From contig JBBDHV010000035.1 in assembly GCA_040880725.1 (NCBI GenBank), positions 35,805 to 99,804 of the forward strand: 64,000 nucleotides of DNA, given 5' to 3'. The notes beneath the pieces are model-generated. The model saw nothing but the letters and a program-made list of their open reading frames with translations, was not told where the DNA came from and searched no databases. Position 1 is the first letter of the stretch. The number at the start of each line of letters is the position of its first letter. Positions 42,046 to 51,068 of this stretch are shown here, piece by piece. The position numbers were made by a program, and so were the translations under genes. The DNA comes from DATHWB01 sp040880725 (lineage in GTDB: Bacteria; Actinomycetota; Acidimicrobiia; Spongiisociales; ZC4RG35).

Positions 42046-43458
42046 TCAGCCGATGGCGCCGGCCTCGGCCATGTTGAGTTCGATGAGGCGGTTCATTTCG
42101 ACGGCGTACTCCATCGGGAGTTCGCGCACGATGGGTTCGATGAAGCCTGCGACGATCATCGACGTCGCCTGGTCCTCGGTGAGGCCGCGGCTCCGCAGGT
42201 AGAACAGCTGTTCCTCGCCTACCTTCGACACCGTGGCCTCGTGACCGATCTCGGCGTCGTTCTCCTCGATCTCCATGTACGGGTAGGTGTCCGACCGGGA
42301 GTGATCGTCGAGAATCAGCGCATCGCAGCGCACGAAGCTCTTGGCGTTCACCGCGCCCTCCTCGACCCGGACGAGTCCGCGGTAGCCGGCCCGGCCACCG
42401 TTCTTCGAAATCGACTTGGAGACGATCGTCGAGGTGGTGTCAGGCGCCACATGCACCATCTTCGCCCCGGCGTCCTGATGCTGGCCTTCGCCTGCGAAGG
42501 CGATGGAAAGAACCTCGCCGTGGGCGCCAGGCTCCATGAGCCACACCGCCGGGTACTTCATCGTGAGCTTGGATCCGAGGTTGCCGTCGATCCACTCCAT
42601 CGTGGCGTTCTCGTACGCCGCGGCTCGCTTCGTCACGAGGTTGTACACGTTGTTCGACCAGTTCTGGATCGTGGTGTACCGGCAGCGCCCACCCTTCTTG
42701 ACGACGATCTCGACCACGGCGGAGTGGAGCGAGTCGGTCGTCCAGACAGGAGCGGAGCACCCTTCGACGTAATGACAGAAAGCGTCCTCGTCCACGATGA
42801 TCAGGGTCCGCTCGAACTGCCCCATGTTCTCGGAGTTGATCCGGAAGTAGGCCTGCAGCGGCTGGTCGACGTGCACGCCGGGCGGGACGTAGATGAACGA
42901 ACCGCCTGACCACACGGCGGAGTTGAGCGCCGCGAACTTGTTGTCGTTGGGCGGGATGATCGTCCCGAAGTACTCCTTGACGAGCTCGGGGTACTCACGA
43001 ACCGCGGTGTCCATGTCGCAGAAGAGCACGCCGAGTTCTTCGAGGTCCTCCCGGTTGCGGTGATAGACGACCTCCGACTCGTACTGGGCGGTCACTCCCG
43101 CCAGGTACTTGCGCTCGGCCTGGGGGATGCCCAGCTTCTCGTAGGTCTGCTTGATGGACTCGGGCACCATGTCCCAATCCTTCGACTGACCTTCCGTCGG
43201 CTTGACGTAGTAGTAGATGTCGTCGAAGTCGATGTCTTCGAGCGCGCCGCCGCCTCCCCAAGTGGGGAGCGGCTTGCGGAGGAATCGCTGGTAGGACTTG
43301 AGTCGGAACTCGAGCATCCAGTCGGGTTCGTCCTTGATCTTCGACATCTGGCGGATGATGTCCTCGGACAGCCCCTTCTGGGGCTTGAACACGTACTCGT
43401 CTTCGGAGTCGTGCCAGCCGAGCTTGTATGCGCCGAGATCGATGTCGACGGTTGCCAT
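42046..43458 (-). CDS. sufB: Fe-S cluster assembly protein SufB
   Basis: A 470-residue protein, the usual SufB length. Family segments are FRLKSYQRFLRKPLPTWGG near residue 51, NSAVWSGGSFIYVPPGVHVD, AFCHYVEGCSAPVW and FVRCDALILDDHSRSDTYPY in the C-terminal helical domain, where conserved Cys and Glu residues support cluster assembly. SufB is the scaffold of the SufBCD complex. Here sufC, sufD, sufS and sufU are not adjacent: the downstream neighbour is convergent and the upstream neighbour is gltB on the other strand. That isolation is unusual for Actinomycetota. Confidence 0.95.
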   Translation of the reverse strand: MATVDIDLGAYKLGWHDSEDEYVFKPQKGLSEDIIRQMSKIKDEPDWMLEFRLKSYQRFLRKPLPTWGGGGALEDIDFDDIYYYVKPTEGQSKDWDMVPESIKQTYEKLGIPQAERKYLAGVTAQYESEVVYHRNREDLEELGVLFCDMDTAVREYPELVKEYFGTIIPPNDNKFAALNSAVWSGGSFIYVPPGVHVDQPLQAYFRINSENMGQFERTLIIVDEDAFCHYVEGCSAPVWTTDSLHSAVVEIVVKKGGRCRYTTIQNWSNNVYNLVTKRAAAYENATMEWIDGNLGSKLTMKYPAVWLMEPGAHGEVLSIAFAGEGQHQDAGAKMVHVAPDTTSTIVSKSISKNGGRAGYRGLVRVEEGAVNAKSFVRCDALILDDHSRSDTYPYMEIEENDAEIGHEATVSKVGEEQLFYLRSRGLTEDQATSMIVAGFIEPIVRELPMEYAVEMNRLIELNMAEAGAIG

Positions 43459-43493
43459 CAGGCCCTCACCTCACTAGGAGTCTTGGTGGTGGG

Positions 43494-43514
43494 ACTCCCG
43501 AGCGTTTCGGGAGT
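43494..43514 (-). promoter_or_regulatory. Perfect hairpin in the sufB leader
   Basis: ACTCCCGA (43494-43501) pairs with TCGGGAGT (43507-43514) over the 5-base loop GCGTT. It lies 35 bases upstream of the sufB ATG, so it would form in the 5' untranslated region if transcription starts further out. It might stabilise the message or gate ribosome entry; no such role is shown here. Confidence 0.5.
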
Positions 43515-43540
43515 TGTCAATTGAAATTGCACTGCGTCAA

Positions 43541-43564
43541 TTTGCACTACGCACATAGTGTAAA
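43541..43564. promoter_or_regulatory. Candidate operator in the sufB-gltB intergenic region
   Basis: TTTGCACTA-N6-TAGTGTAAA is a 24-bp inverted repeat with one mismatch per arm position 6 and a 6-bp spacer. The inner ACTA/TAGT half-site is also found, without spacer, in the palindrome in front of the SufR-like gene at 9946-9955. It lies about 85 bases upstream of sufB. A role in Fe-S-dependent control is inference. Confidence 0.5.
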
Positions 43565-43654
43565 GCGCACGAGCACGGAACGGTATTCCCGCCCGCCACC
43601 GCCGGGGTGGGTGTGTCCCGATTGGATGCTGCAAGCGCTTTCGACGTAGACTCT

Positions 43655-43681
43655 CCACTTGCGCATATGCGCATAAAGTGG
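43655..43681. promoter_or_regulatory. Palindromic element upstream of gltB
   Basis: A perfect 14-bp palindrome TGCGCATATGCGCA (43660-43673) is flanked by CCACTT (43655-43660) and AAGTGG (43676-43681), forming a 27-bp near-palindrome. It is 34 bases upstream of the gltB ATG, a position suited to an operator or an activator site. No match to a named nitrogen regulator site was recognised. Confidence 0.5.
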
Positions 43682-43714
43682 ATCTATCGAAGATCCACGG
43701 CAGGAGGAGGAGCC

Positions 43715-46700
43715 ATGACGGACGCAGCAGGACACCGCCGCCGCGTCGCTGCGCGCAGCACGGCCAACCGCCTCGGCCTCTACCGGACCTCCGCAGAACA
43801 CGACGGCTGCGGCGTCAATTTCGTGGTCGACCTGAAGGGCAGGCGCACCCACCAGATCGTCCAGCACGGCATCGACGCCGTCTGCAATCTCGAGCACCGG
43901 GGCGCGACCGGCGCCGACCCGCGCACCGGCGACGGAGCGGGCCTCCTCATCCAGATCCCTGATCGGTTCTTCCGGGCCGTCACAGACTTCGAACTGCCCC
44001 CGGAAGGCTCGTATGCCACCGGTATCGCCTTCCTGCCCCAGGACGGACATCAGGCACGAATCGGTCGGGAGCGCATCGAGGCCATCGTCACCGATGAAGC
44101 GATGGTGGTGCTCGGATGGCGGGACGTGCCGGTCGAGCCATCCATTCTCGGCAAGGCGGCGCTCGAGACCATGCCCCGCTTCAAGCAGCTGTTCATCGCG
44201 GGCAAGGGGCTGAGCGGAATGGCCCTCGAGCGCCAGGCCTACGTGATTCGCAAGCGGATCGAACACGAGATTCACCTCGCGGCCGGCGACGACGAGATCA
44301 ACGAAGCCATCGGCGGAGCATCGACGATGCACGACGGGATCTACTTCCCGTCGCTGTCGTGCCGCACCTTCGTCTACAAGGGAATGCTCACTGCCTCCCA
44401 GGTCGCCGAGTTCTTTCCCGACCTCCACGACGACCGCGTCGAGAGCGCAATGGCCCTCGTGCATTCACGATTCTCGACCAACACGTTTCCGATGTGGCCG
44501 CTGGCACACCCCTACCGGATGATCGCCCACAACGGCGAGATCAACACGATCCAGGGCAACCGGAACTTCATGCAGGCCCGCGAAACCCTCCTGAAGACCG
44601 ACCTCATCCCCGGTGATCTCTCGAGGATCTTCCCGGTCTGCACGCCGGGAGCGTCCGACACCGCCGGCTTCGACGAGGCGCTCGAACTCCTCTACATGGG
44701 CGGCTACTCCCTCCCCGAGGCTGTGTTGATGATGATCCCCGAACCCTGGGAACGACACCAGCACATGGACCCCGACGTCCGCGCCTTCTACCAGTTCCAT
44801 GCCTCGCTCATGGAACCCTGGGACGGTCCTGCGTCCATCGCCTTCACCGACGGCCGCGTCATCGGGGCAGTCCTCGATCGCAACGGGCTACGTCCCAGCC
44901 GCTATTGGGTCACCGACGACGACCTCGTGATCATGGCGTCGGAGGTCGGCGTGATCGACGTTCCCTCCCACAAGATCATCGAGAAGGGCCGACTCCAGCC
45001 CGGCCGGATGTTCCTGGTCGACACCACCAAGGGGCGGATCGTCCGTGACTCCGAGATCAAGGCCGAACTGGCTGCCGCCCGGCCATACCGGGAATGGCTG
45101 GATCGACAGCTGCTCCACCTCGATGACGTCGAAGACCGGTTCTCGAAACGCAGTGAGGCGGTCCCGCTCCTCCAGCGCCAGATCGCATTCGGCTACACCC
45201 ACGAGGAACTCAAGCTGCTGCTCGCACCCATGGCCCGGGACGGCAAGGAAGCGCTCGGCTCGATGGGCACGGACACTCCGATCGCGGTGCTCTCGGCCCG
45301 GCCCCGGCTGCTCTACGACTACTTCAAACAGCTTTTCGCCCAGGTGACGAACCCGCCGCTCGACGCGATGCGGGAGGAACTGGTGACGGCTCTGCGCACG
45401 ATGATCGGCCCCGAGGGGAACCTCTTCGAGCCCACCGAACGCTCCGCGAACATGATCGAGCTGGACTCTCCGATCATCGACAACGACCAGCTCGAACAGC
45501 TCCTGCATCTCGACGTCGTCCCCACCGTCGAGGGCTTCACTGCGATCATCCCGTGCCTCTACTCGGTGGCCGACGGGGAAGCGGGACTGCGCGGCGCCAT
45601 CGAGTCGGTCTTCGACCAGGTCGACGACCTCATCGAGCGGGGGGCGTCGGGGATCGTGCTGTCCGATCGCGGGGTCGACGCCGAAAATGCGCCGATACCG
45701 GCATTGCTCATCACGGCGGGAGTCCATCACCACCTGATCCGGACCAAGAACCGCACACGGATCACTCTGATCGTCGAAACGGGTGAGGCCCGCGAGGTCC
45801 ACCACCTGTGTCTTCTCCTCGGGTTCGGCGCCGCCGCCATCAACCCCTACCTGGCGTTCGAAGCCATCGACGCCATGCTCGACCAAGGCCTGCACGAAAT
45901 CGACTCGGTCGACCGGGAAAGTGCCCACGCCAACTACGTCACCGCCGCAGGGAACGGCATCTTGAAGGTGATGTCGAAGATGGGCATCTCGACGGTCGCC
46001 TCGTATATCGGCAGCCAGATCTTCGAAGCGATCGGGATCGGCGAAGAACTGATCGAACGTTTCTTCACCGGCACACCCAGCCGCCTCGGTGGAATCGGAC
46101 TGGATGTGGTGGCCGACGAAGTGGCACGCCGACATCGAGTGGCATTCACCGAGAACCCTGCCGAGCGCGCCCACCGTGATCTCGAGCTCGGAGGCGAGTA
46201 TCAGTGGCGCCGCGAAGGCGAAATCCATCTCTTCAACCCCGAGACGGTCTTCAAACTCCAGCACGCCACCCGACAGGGCCGCTACGAGGTGTTCAAGGAG
46301 TACAGCGCCCTCATCGACGACCAGGCCGCCAAGCTGGCCACGCTGCGGGGGATGTTCCGGTTCAAGACCGGGCTGCGCCCTCCGATCCCGATCGACGAGG
46401 TCGAGCCCGTCTCGGAGATCGTCAAGCGATTCTCCACGGGAGCGATGTCGTACGGATCGATTTCCCGGGAAGCACACGAGACGCTCGCCATCGCCATGAA
46501 CCGCCTCGGCGGCAAGTCGAACACCGGCGAGGGCGGCGAGGATCCCGACCGTTACACGCCCGATGCGAACGGGGACCTGCGCCGGTCGGCGATCAAGCAG
46601 GTCGCCTCCGGCCGCTTCGGGGTCACATCCGAGTATCTGGTGAACGCCGACGACCTCCAGATCAAGATGGCGCAAGGGGCCAAGCCCGGCGAGGGCGGCC

Positions 46701-48346
46701 AACTCCCCGGACACAAGGTCTATCCGTGGATCGCCAAGACCCGGTACTCCACCCCGGGTGTGGGGTTGATCTCGCCACCGCCGCATCACGACATCTACTC
46801 CATCGAGGATCTCAAACAGCTGATCCACGATCTCAAGAACGCCAATCCCGACGCCCGGGTTCACGTCAAACTCGTCGCCGAGATGGGAGTCGGCACCGTG
46901 GCGGCCGGGGTCGCCAAGGCCAAAGCCGATGTCGTCCTCATCTCCGGACATGACGGGGGAACGGGCGCCTCGCCGCTCACCTCGCTGAAGCACGCCGGAG
47001 TGCCGTGGGAACTCGGACTCGCCGAAACCCAGCAGACATTGCTGCTGAACGAGTTGCGGGATCGCATCGTCGTGCAGGCGGACGGACAGTTGAAGACCGG
47101 TCGCGATGTGATGATCGCCGCGCTCCTGGGTGCCGACGAGTACGGGTTCGCGACCGCGCCACTCGTCGTCTCGGGCTGCATCATGATGCGGGTCTGTCAC
47201 CTCGACACCTGCCCCGTCGGGGTGGCCACCCAGAACCCCGACCTGCGCAAGAAGTTCACCGGCAAGGCACAGTACGTCGTGAACTTCATGGAGTTCATCG
47301 CCCAGGAAGTGCGGGAATTCCTCGCCGAGCTCGGGTTCCGCACGCTGGAAGAAGCGATCGGGCATGCCGAAATGCTCGACGTTGACGACGCCGCCGACCA
47401 CTGGAAAGCGAGCGGCCTGGACCTCTCGTCGATCCTGCACGTTCCCGACCTGGACGAAGACGCCCCGCGCTCGGCGAAATCGCCACAGGATCACGGGCTG
47501 GACAGGGCACTCGACCAGACACTGATCCAGTTGGCCGGTGCATCCATCGAGACCGAAGAGCGAATCTCCCTCGATCTTCCGATTCGGAACGTCAACCGGA
47601 CGGTGGGGACGCTGCTGGGCCACCACCTCACGAAACGACGCGGCAGCGAGGGGCTCGCCGACGACACCATCACCGTCAACTTCACGGGATCCGCCGGAAT
47701 GAGCTTCGGGGCATTCCTGCCCCGTGGCATCACTCTGAAGCTGACGGGTGACGCCAACGACTACGTCGGCAAGGGCCTGTCGGGGGGGCGTCTCGTGGTG
47801 CGACCACCCGACGACATGCCGACCCAAGCCCACGAGAACGTCATTGCCGGCAACGTGATCCTCTACGGCGCGACCAGCGGTGAGGCATTCATTCGCGGCG
47901 TTGTCGGAGAGCGGTTCTGCGTCCGGAATTCCGGAGCCGTCGCCGTCGTCGAAGGCGTCGGCGACCACGGCTGCGAGTACATGACAGGCGGACGGGCGGT
48001 CGTCCTGGGACCGACAGGACGAAACTTCGCGGCCGGTATGTCGGGAGGTATCGCGTATGTGCTCGACGATGCAGGCGACTTCCACACGCTCGTCAACCAT
48101 GAGATGGTCGATCTCGATCCCCTGAACGACGAAGACGAGGCCTTCCTGGCAGACCGGGTCGAAGCGCACCTGCGGGAGACCGGATCCACGGTGGCCGAGC
48201 GACTGCTCGCCGAGTGGCCATCCTCGGTCGCCTCGTTCGTCAAGGTGATGCCGAAGGACTACAAGCGAGTTCTCGATGCCGCCCGCCGGGCCGAGGAGCG
48301 GGGCGAGCCGGTACTCGACGCGATCATGGCGTCCGCACATGGCTGA
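43715..48346 (+). CDS. gltB: Glutamate synthase (NADPH) large subunit
   Basis: A 1543-residue protein of full GOGAT alpha length. The start is the ATG at 43715, with AGGAGGAGG directly upstream. A propeptide of 31 residues precedes Cys32 in EHDGCGVNFV, the Ntn glutaminase nucleophile. The FMN-binding synthase domain contains GAMSYGSISREAHETLAIAMNRLGGKSNTGEGGED, of which only the pattern matters here, and ISGHDGGTGASPLTSLKHAG. The [3Fe-4S] cysteines are in C-x5-C-x4-C (GCIMMRVCHLDTCPVG). A C-terminal GXGXG beta-helix domain follows. It makes two glutamates from glutamine and 2-oxoglutarate together with GltD. The stop overlaps gltD by 8 bases. Confidence 0.96.
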   Translation: MTDAAGHRRRVAARSTANRLGLYRTSAEHDGCGVNFVVDLKGRRTHQIVQHGIDAVCNLEHRGATGADPRTGDGAGLLIQIPDRFFRAVTDFELPPEGSYATGIAFLPQDGHQARIGRERIEAIVTDEAMVVLGWRDVPVEPSILGKAALETMPRFKQLFIAGKGLSGMALERQAYVIRKRIEHEIHLAAGDDEINEAIGGASTMHDGIYFPSLSCRTFVYKGMLTASQVAEFFPDLHDDRVESAMALVHSRFSTNTFPMWPLAHPYRMIAHNGEINTIQGNRNFMQARETLLKTDLIPGDLSRIFPVCTPGASDTAGFDEALELLYMGGYSLPEAVLMMIPEPWERHQHMDPDVRAFYQFHASLMEPWDGPASIAFTDGRVIGAVLDRNGLRPSRYWVTDDDLVIMASEVGVIDVPSHKIIEKGRLQPGRMFLVDTTKGRIVRDSEIKAELAAARPYREWLDRQLLHLDDVEDRFSKRSEAVPLLQRQIAFGYTHEELKLLLAPMARDGKEALGSMGTDTPIAVLSARPRLLYDYFKQLFAQVTNPPLDAMREELVTALRTMIGPEGNLFEPTERSANMIELDSPIIDNDQLEQLLHLDVVPTVEGFTAIIPCLYSVADGEAGLRGAIESVFDQVDDLIERGASGIVLSDRGVDAENAPIPALLITAGVHHHLIRTKNRTRITLIVETGEAREVHHLCLLLGFGAAAINPYLAFEAIDAMLDQGLHEIDSVDRESAHANYVTAAGNGILKVMSKMGISTVASYIGSQIFEAIGIGEELIERFFTGTPSRLGGIGLDVVADEVARRHRVAFTENPAERAHRDLELGGEYQWRREGEIHLFNPETVFKLQHATRQGRYEVFKEYSALIDDQAAKLATLRGMFRFKTGLRPPIPIDEVEPVSEIVKRFSTGAMSYGSISREAHETLAIAMNRLGGKSNTGEGGEDPDRYTPDANGDLRRSAIKQVASGRFGVTSEYLVNADDLQIKMAQGAKPGEGGQLPGHKVYPWIAKTRYSTPGVGLISPPPHHDIYSIEDLKQLIHDLKNANPDARVHVKLVAEMGVGTVAAGVAKAKADVVLISGHDGGTGASPLTSLKHAGVPWELGLAETQQTLLLNELRDRIVVQADGQLKTGRDVMIAALLGADEYGFATAPLVVSGCIMMRVCHLDTCPVGVATQNPDLRKKFTGKAQYVVNFMEFIAQEVREFLAELGFRTLEEAIGHAEMLDVDDAADHWKASGLDLSSILHVPDLDEDAPRSAKSPQDHGLDRALDQTLIQLAGASIETEERISLDLPIRNVNRTVGTLLGHHLTKRRGSEGLADDTITVNFTGSAGMSFGAFLPRGITLKLTGDANDYVGKGLSGGRLVVRPPDDMPTQAHENVIAGNVILYGATSGEAFIRGVVGERFCVRNSGAVAVVEGVGDHGCEYMTGGRAVVLGPTGRNFAAGMSGGIAYVLDDAGDFHTLVNHEMVDLDPLNDEDEAFLADRVEAHLRETGSTVAERLLAEWPSSVASFVKVMPKDYKRVLDAARRAEERGEPVLDAIMASAHG

Positions 48347-49802
48347 TCCCCGCGGGTTCCTCAAATACGACCGCGACCTCCCTCGGCGTCGACCACCGGG
48401 GGCCCGAGTCGGTGACTGGCAGGAGGTGTACCTCGATTTCGGCGAGGACGCGCTGGTGACCCAAGCCGCGCGTTGCATGGACTGTGGCATTCCGTTCTGC
48501 AACAACGGTTGCCCCCTCGGCAATCTCATCCCCGACTGGAACGACCTGGTCCATCAGGGACACTGGCGCGAGGCGATCGATCGGCTGCACGCCACCAACA
48601 ACTTCCCGGAGTTCACGGGGCGGCTGTGTCCCGCTCCATGTGAGTCAGCCTGCGTCTTGGGAATCAACGACGATCCGGTGACGATCAAACAGGTCGAGGT
48701 CGAGATCATCGACCGCGCCTGGGAGGAAGGTTGGGTGGCGCCGATCTCCGCCGGCGAGGCGACCGGCCACCGCGTCGCCGTCGTGGGGTCGGGGCCCGCG
48801 GGTCTGGCCGCCGCGCAACAGCTCACCAGGGCCGGTCATGCCGTCACCGTCTTCGAACGCGACGACCGCATCGGCGGTTTGCTCCGCTACGGCATCCCCG
48901 AGTTCAAGATGGAGAAGCGCCATCTCGACAGGCGAGTCGCCCAGATGGAGGCCGAAGGGACCGTGTTCCGGACTTCTGTGGAAGTCGGAGTCGACTTCAC
49001 CGCCGGCCAGTTGCAGTCCGAGTTCGACGCGGTCGTTTTGGCCGGGGGCGCCACCCAACGGCGCGATCTTCCGATCCCCGGCCGGAAGTTGACCGGGGTC
49101 CATCAGGCGATGGAGTACCTGCCGTGGGCGAACCGGGTCCAGCAGGGTGACATCTCCGAGCCGCCCATCACGGCCGAAGGCAAGCACGTCATCATCATCG
49201 GCGGTGGGGACACGGGCGCCGACTGCCTCGGGACAGCCCACCGGCAGGGCGCGGCATCGGTCCATCAGTTCGAGATCATGCCCCGCCCTCCGGACACTCG
49301 CGACCCGTCCACTCCGTGGCCGACCTACCCGCTGCAGTACCGGATCTCCTCCGCGCACGAGGAGGGCGGCGAGCGCGAGTTCTCGATCAACACCGAGGCG
49401 TTCGTCGACGATGGGAGCGGGCATGTCGGTGCGCTGCGGACCCACCGGGTGGAATCGCGAATCGTCGATGGCCGCCCCACCTTCGAGAGAGTCCCGAACA
49501 GCGAGAAGGATTTCCCCGCCGAGTTGGTGCTCCTGGCAATGGGTTTTACAGGGCCCGAGCGAAGCCCCATGCTCGAGCAGTTCGGGGTTGACCTCACCGC
49601 CCGGGGAAACGTCGATCGCGACACCTCGTGGCGAACCAATGTCGACGGCGTGTTCGTTGCCGGAGACATGGGACGCGGACAGTCGTTGATCGTCTGGGCG
49701 ATCGCCGAGGGCCGATCTGCAGCTGCCGCTGTCGACCGCCACCTCACCGGGTCGTCGCTCCTCCCGTCACCGATCAGCCCGACCGCGGCTCCCCTTCGCT
49801 GA
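48339..49802 (+). CDS. gltD: Glutamate synthase (NADPH) small subunit
   Basis: A 487-residue flavoprotein. N-terminal cysteines for two [4Fe-4S] clusters are in ARCMDCGIPFCNNGCPLGN and GRLCPAPCESACV. FAD-binding GSGPAGLAAAQQL (about residue 152) and the NADPH-binding IIGGGDTGADCLG (about residue 287) follow. The C-terminal GVFVAGDMGRGQSLIVWAI closes the FAD site. It passes electrons from NADPH to GltB. The ATG at 48339 lies inside the end of gltB, so the two are coupled. Confidence 0.96.
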   Translation: MADPRGFLKYDRDLPRRRPPGARVGDWQEVYLDFGEDALVTQAARCMDCGIPFCNNGCPLGNLIPDWNDLVHQGHWREAIDRLHATNNFPEFTGRLCPAPCESACVLGINDDPVTIKQVEVEIIDRAWEEGWVAPISAGEATGHRVAVVGSGPAGLAAAQQLTRAGHAVTVFERDDRIGGLLRYGIPEFKMEKRHLDRRVAQMEAEGTVFRTSVEVGVDFTAGQLQSEFDAVVLAGGATQRRDLPIPGRKLTGVHQAMEYLPWANRVQQGDISEPPITAEGKHVIIIGGGDTGADCLGTAHRQGAASVHQFEIMPRPPDTRDPSTPWPTYPLQYRISSAHEEGGEREFSINTEAFVDDGSGHVGALRTHRVESRIVDGRPTFERVPNSEKDFPAELVLLAMGFTGPERSPMLEQFGVDLTARGNVDRDTSWRTNVDGVFVAGDMGRGQSLIVWAIAEGRSAAAAVDRHLTGSSLLPSPISPTAAPLR

Positions 49803-49812
49803 GGGATCGGTC

Positions 49813-50247
49813 GTGCCGGTCATCGTCGTCGGAGCGGACACCCGGACGGGCCGTGCCATCGTCGATGCGCTCGTCGAACCCGACCGCGAGGTTCGCGCAT
49901 TCGTCTCTGACATCACCACTGCCGGGGAACTTCGGATCGCAGGCGTGAAGGTGGCGCTGGGCGATGTCTCGGACCCATCACACATCGAAGGGGCCTGCAC
50001 GCGCTGTTTCAGTGCGGTCCTCGTGACCGAAGCAGCATCCGACGACCGGGAGCGCTCGTTCGCACGCACACCGGACGCCGTCCTGCGGGGTTGGGTCGAC
50101 GCGGTGCGAGGCGCGAAGGTCACCCGGGTGATCTGGGTCGGCGAGGGCGCTCTTCCTGTCGACGGCGTCGAGTGGGCGGTAGTGGGCCCGACCGAGTCGA
50201 ACATCCCTGGCAGGGTTGCCGAACTCGACGACGCGCGGTCTCTCTGA
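49813..50247 (+). CDS. Short Rossmann-fold NAD(P)-binding protein, NmrA-like N-terminal half
   Basis: A 144-residue protein starting MPVIVVGADTRTGRAIVDALV, a glycine-rich dinucleotide motif of the atypical SDR/NmrA type. The next strands VRAFVSD and KVALGDVSDPSHIEGA fit the same fold, ending where the second half of an NmrA protein would begin. It is therefore about half the usual length and may be a degenerate or truncated family member. The GTG start is 10 bases after gltD, so it is probably co-transcribed. Function unknown. Confidence 0.65.
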   Translation: MPVIVVGADTRTGRAIVDALVEPDREVRAFVSDITTAGELRIAGVKVALGDVSDPSHIEGACTRCFSAVLVTEAASDDRERSFARTPDAVLRGWVDAVRGAKVTRVIWVGEGALPVDGVEWAVVGPTESNIPGRVAELDDARSL

Positions 50248-50257
50248 GCGACGGGCC

Positions 50258-50884
50258 TCAGACGATGCGAGCGGCCACCGCGGCCATGCGCTCAGCCTCG
50301 ATCGCAAGCAGGGCCCGCTCGTGGGCTTGCGTCAGCAGCAGGTAGGGATCGATCGCCCGGCCGTTGCGATGAAGCTCGAAATGCGTGTGTGGAACGGTGT
50401 GCTCGGCATTCCCCGAGTCGCCGACGAAACCGATCAGTTGACCTGCGTCGACGAACGAACCTTCGGAGATCCCCGCCGCGAATGCCGTCTCGAAGCCACC
50501 TCGACCGTTGTCGGTACCCGGATCGTCGTTGTCGAGGTGCATGTACCACGACGCCCAGTCCGAGCCATGGTCGACGCCGAGGTAGGCACCGGCGCGGCCG
50601 CTGATCGCCATGCGTGTCACGACACCGGGTGCGATCGCGTACACCGGTGATCCTTTGGGAGCGTGCAGGTCGTTGCCGATGTGAACGTGACCTCCGGCGC
50701 GCCCGGCCCCGAAGGTGTCGAGGAACCACGTGAGTTGAGGGTCCTGGGGGAAAACGAGGTGGAGGCGGTCGACCGACTGGCCGCCGATGACCTGAGGCCC
50801 GGAGGGCTCGGAGGCCTGGACGAACGACGGCAGAGCCAACAGGGCAGCAAACGCGATGAAGAAGACGAGCGCACGACGCGACAT
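50258..50884 (-). CDS. Secreted M23-family peptidase
   Basis: A 208-residue protein with a signal peptide (MSRRALVFFIAFAALLALPSFVQA). The LytM fold is shown by GGHVHIGNDLHAPKGSPVYA, where His and Asp bind zinc, WASWYMHLDN and the HTHFELHRNGRAIDPY triad end. Such endopeptidases cut peptidoglycan cross-links. A Glu in place of a His in one motif position was not seen, so activity is likely. It is convergent with the preceding plus-strand gene. Confidence 0.88.
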   Translation of the reverse strand: MSRRALVFFIAFAALLALPSFVQASEPSGPQVIGGQSVDRLHLVFPQDPQLTWFLDTFGAGRAGGHVHIGNDLHAPKGSPVYAIAPGVVTRMAISGRAGAYLGVDHGSDWASWYMHLDNDDPGTDNGRGGFETAFAAGISEGSFVDAGQLIGFVGDSGNAEHTVPHTHFELHRNGRAIDPYLLLTQAHERALLAIEAERMAAVAARIV

Positions 50885-50944
50885 GGAGGGGATACCTCAA
50901 ATGGGGAAGACGAGATCCTGGCTTTGTGAGCGATGGACGTCAAG

Positions 50945-50970
50945 ACCGCCGGGCGATGTCGCCCGGCGGT
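50945..50970 (-). promoter_or_regulatory. Perfect 12-bp inverted repeat in the M23 gene leader
   Basis: ACCGCCGGGCGA (50945-50956) and TCGCCCGGCGGT (50959-50970) are exact complements, so a long hairpin with a tight loop can form about 60 bases before the ATG at 50884. It could be a terminator for the HAD gene upstream (51069-51671), since it lies downstream of it on the same strand. No T-tract follows. Confidence 0.5.
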
Positions 50971-51068
50971 CCTGCCTGCGCCGACCCCCCAAACCATGGC
51001 GTAACCGCCACTCCCTGGCTGGACCGGTCAGATCTCCTGATATCGGCGCCAGGTCGTGCCCACTTGAG

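Noticed and set aside
44743..44824. AACCCTGGG motifs inside gltB
   Set aside because: They encode EPWE and EPWD in frame and have no inverted partner; chance or codon-driven matches.
44888..48529. Very long open frame on the minus strand opposite gltB
   Set aside because: It is the usual antisense shadow of a high-GC coding gene: rich in Asp, Gly, Arg and His with no domain pattern, while the plus strand encodes a clear GltB.
50885..51068. Possible c-di-AMP riboswitch upstream of the M23 peptidase
   Set aside because: Such peptidase genes often carry one in Actinomycetota, but the conserved GGGGAACC and GGGGTGAA-type segments were not found; only the simple hairpin at 50945-50970 is present.
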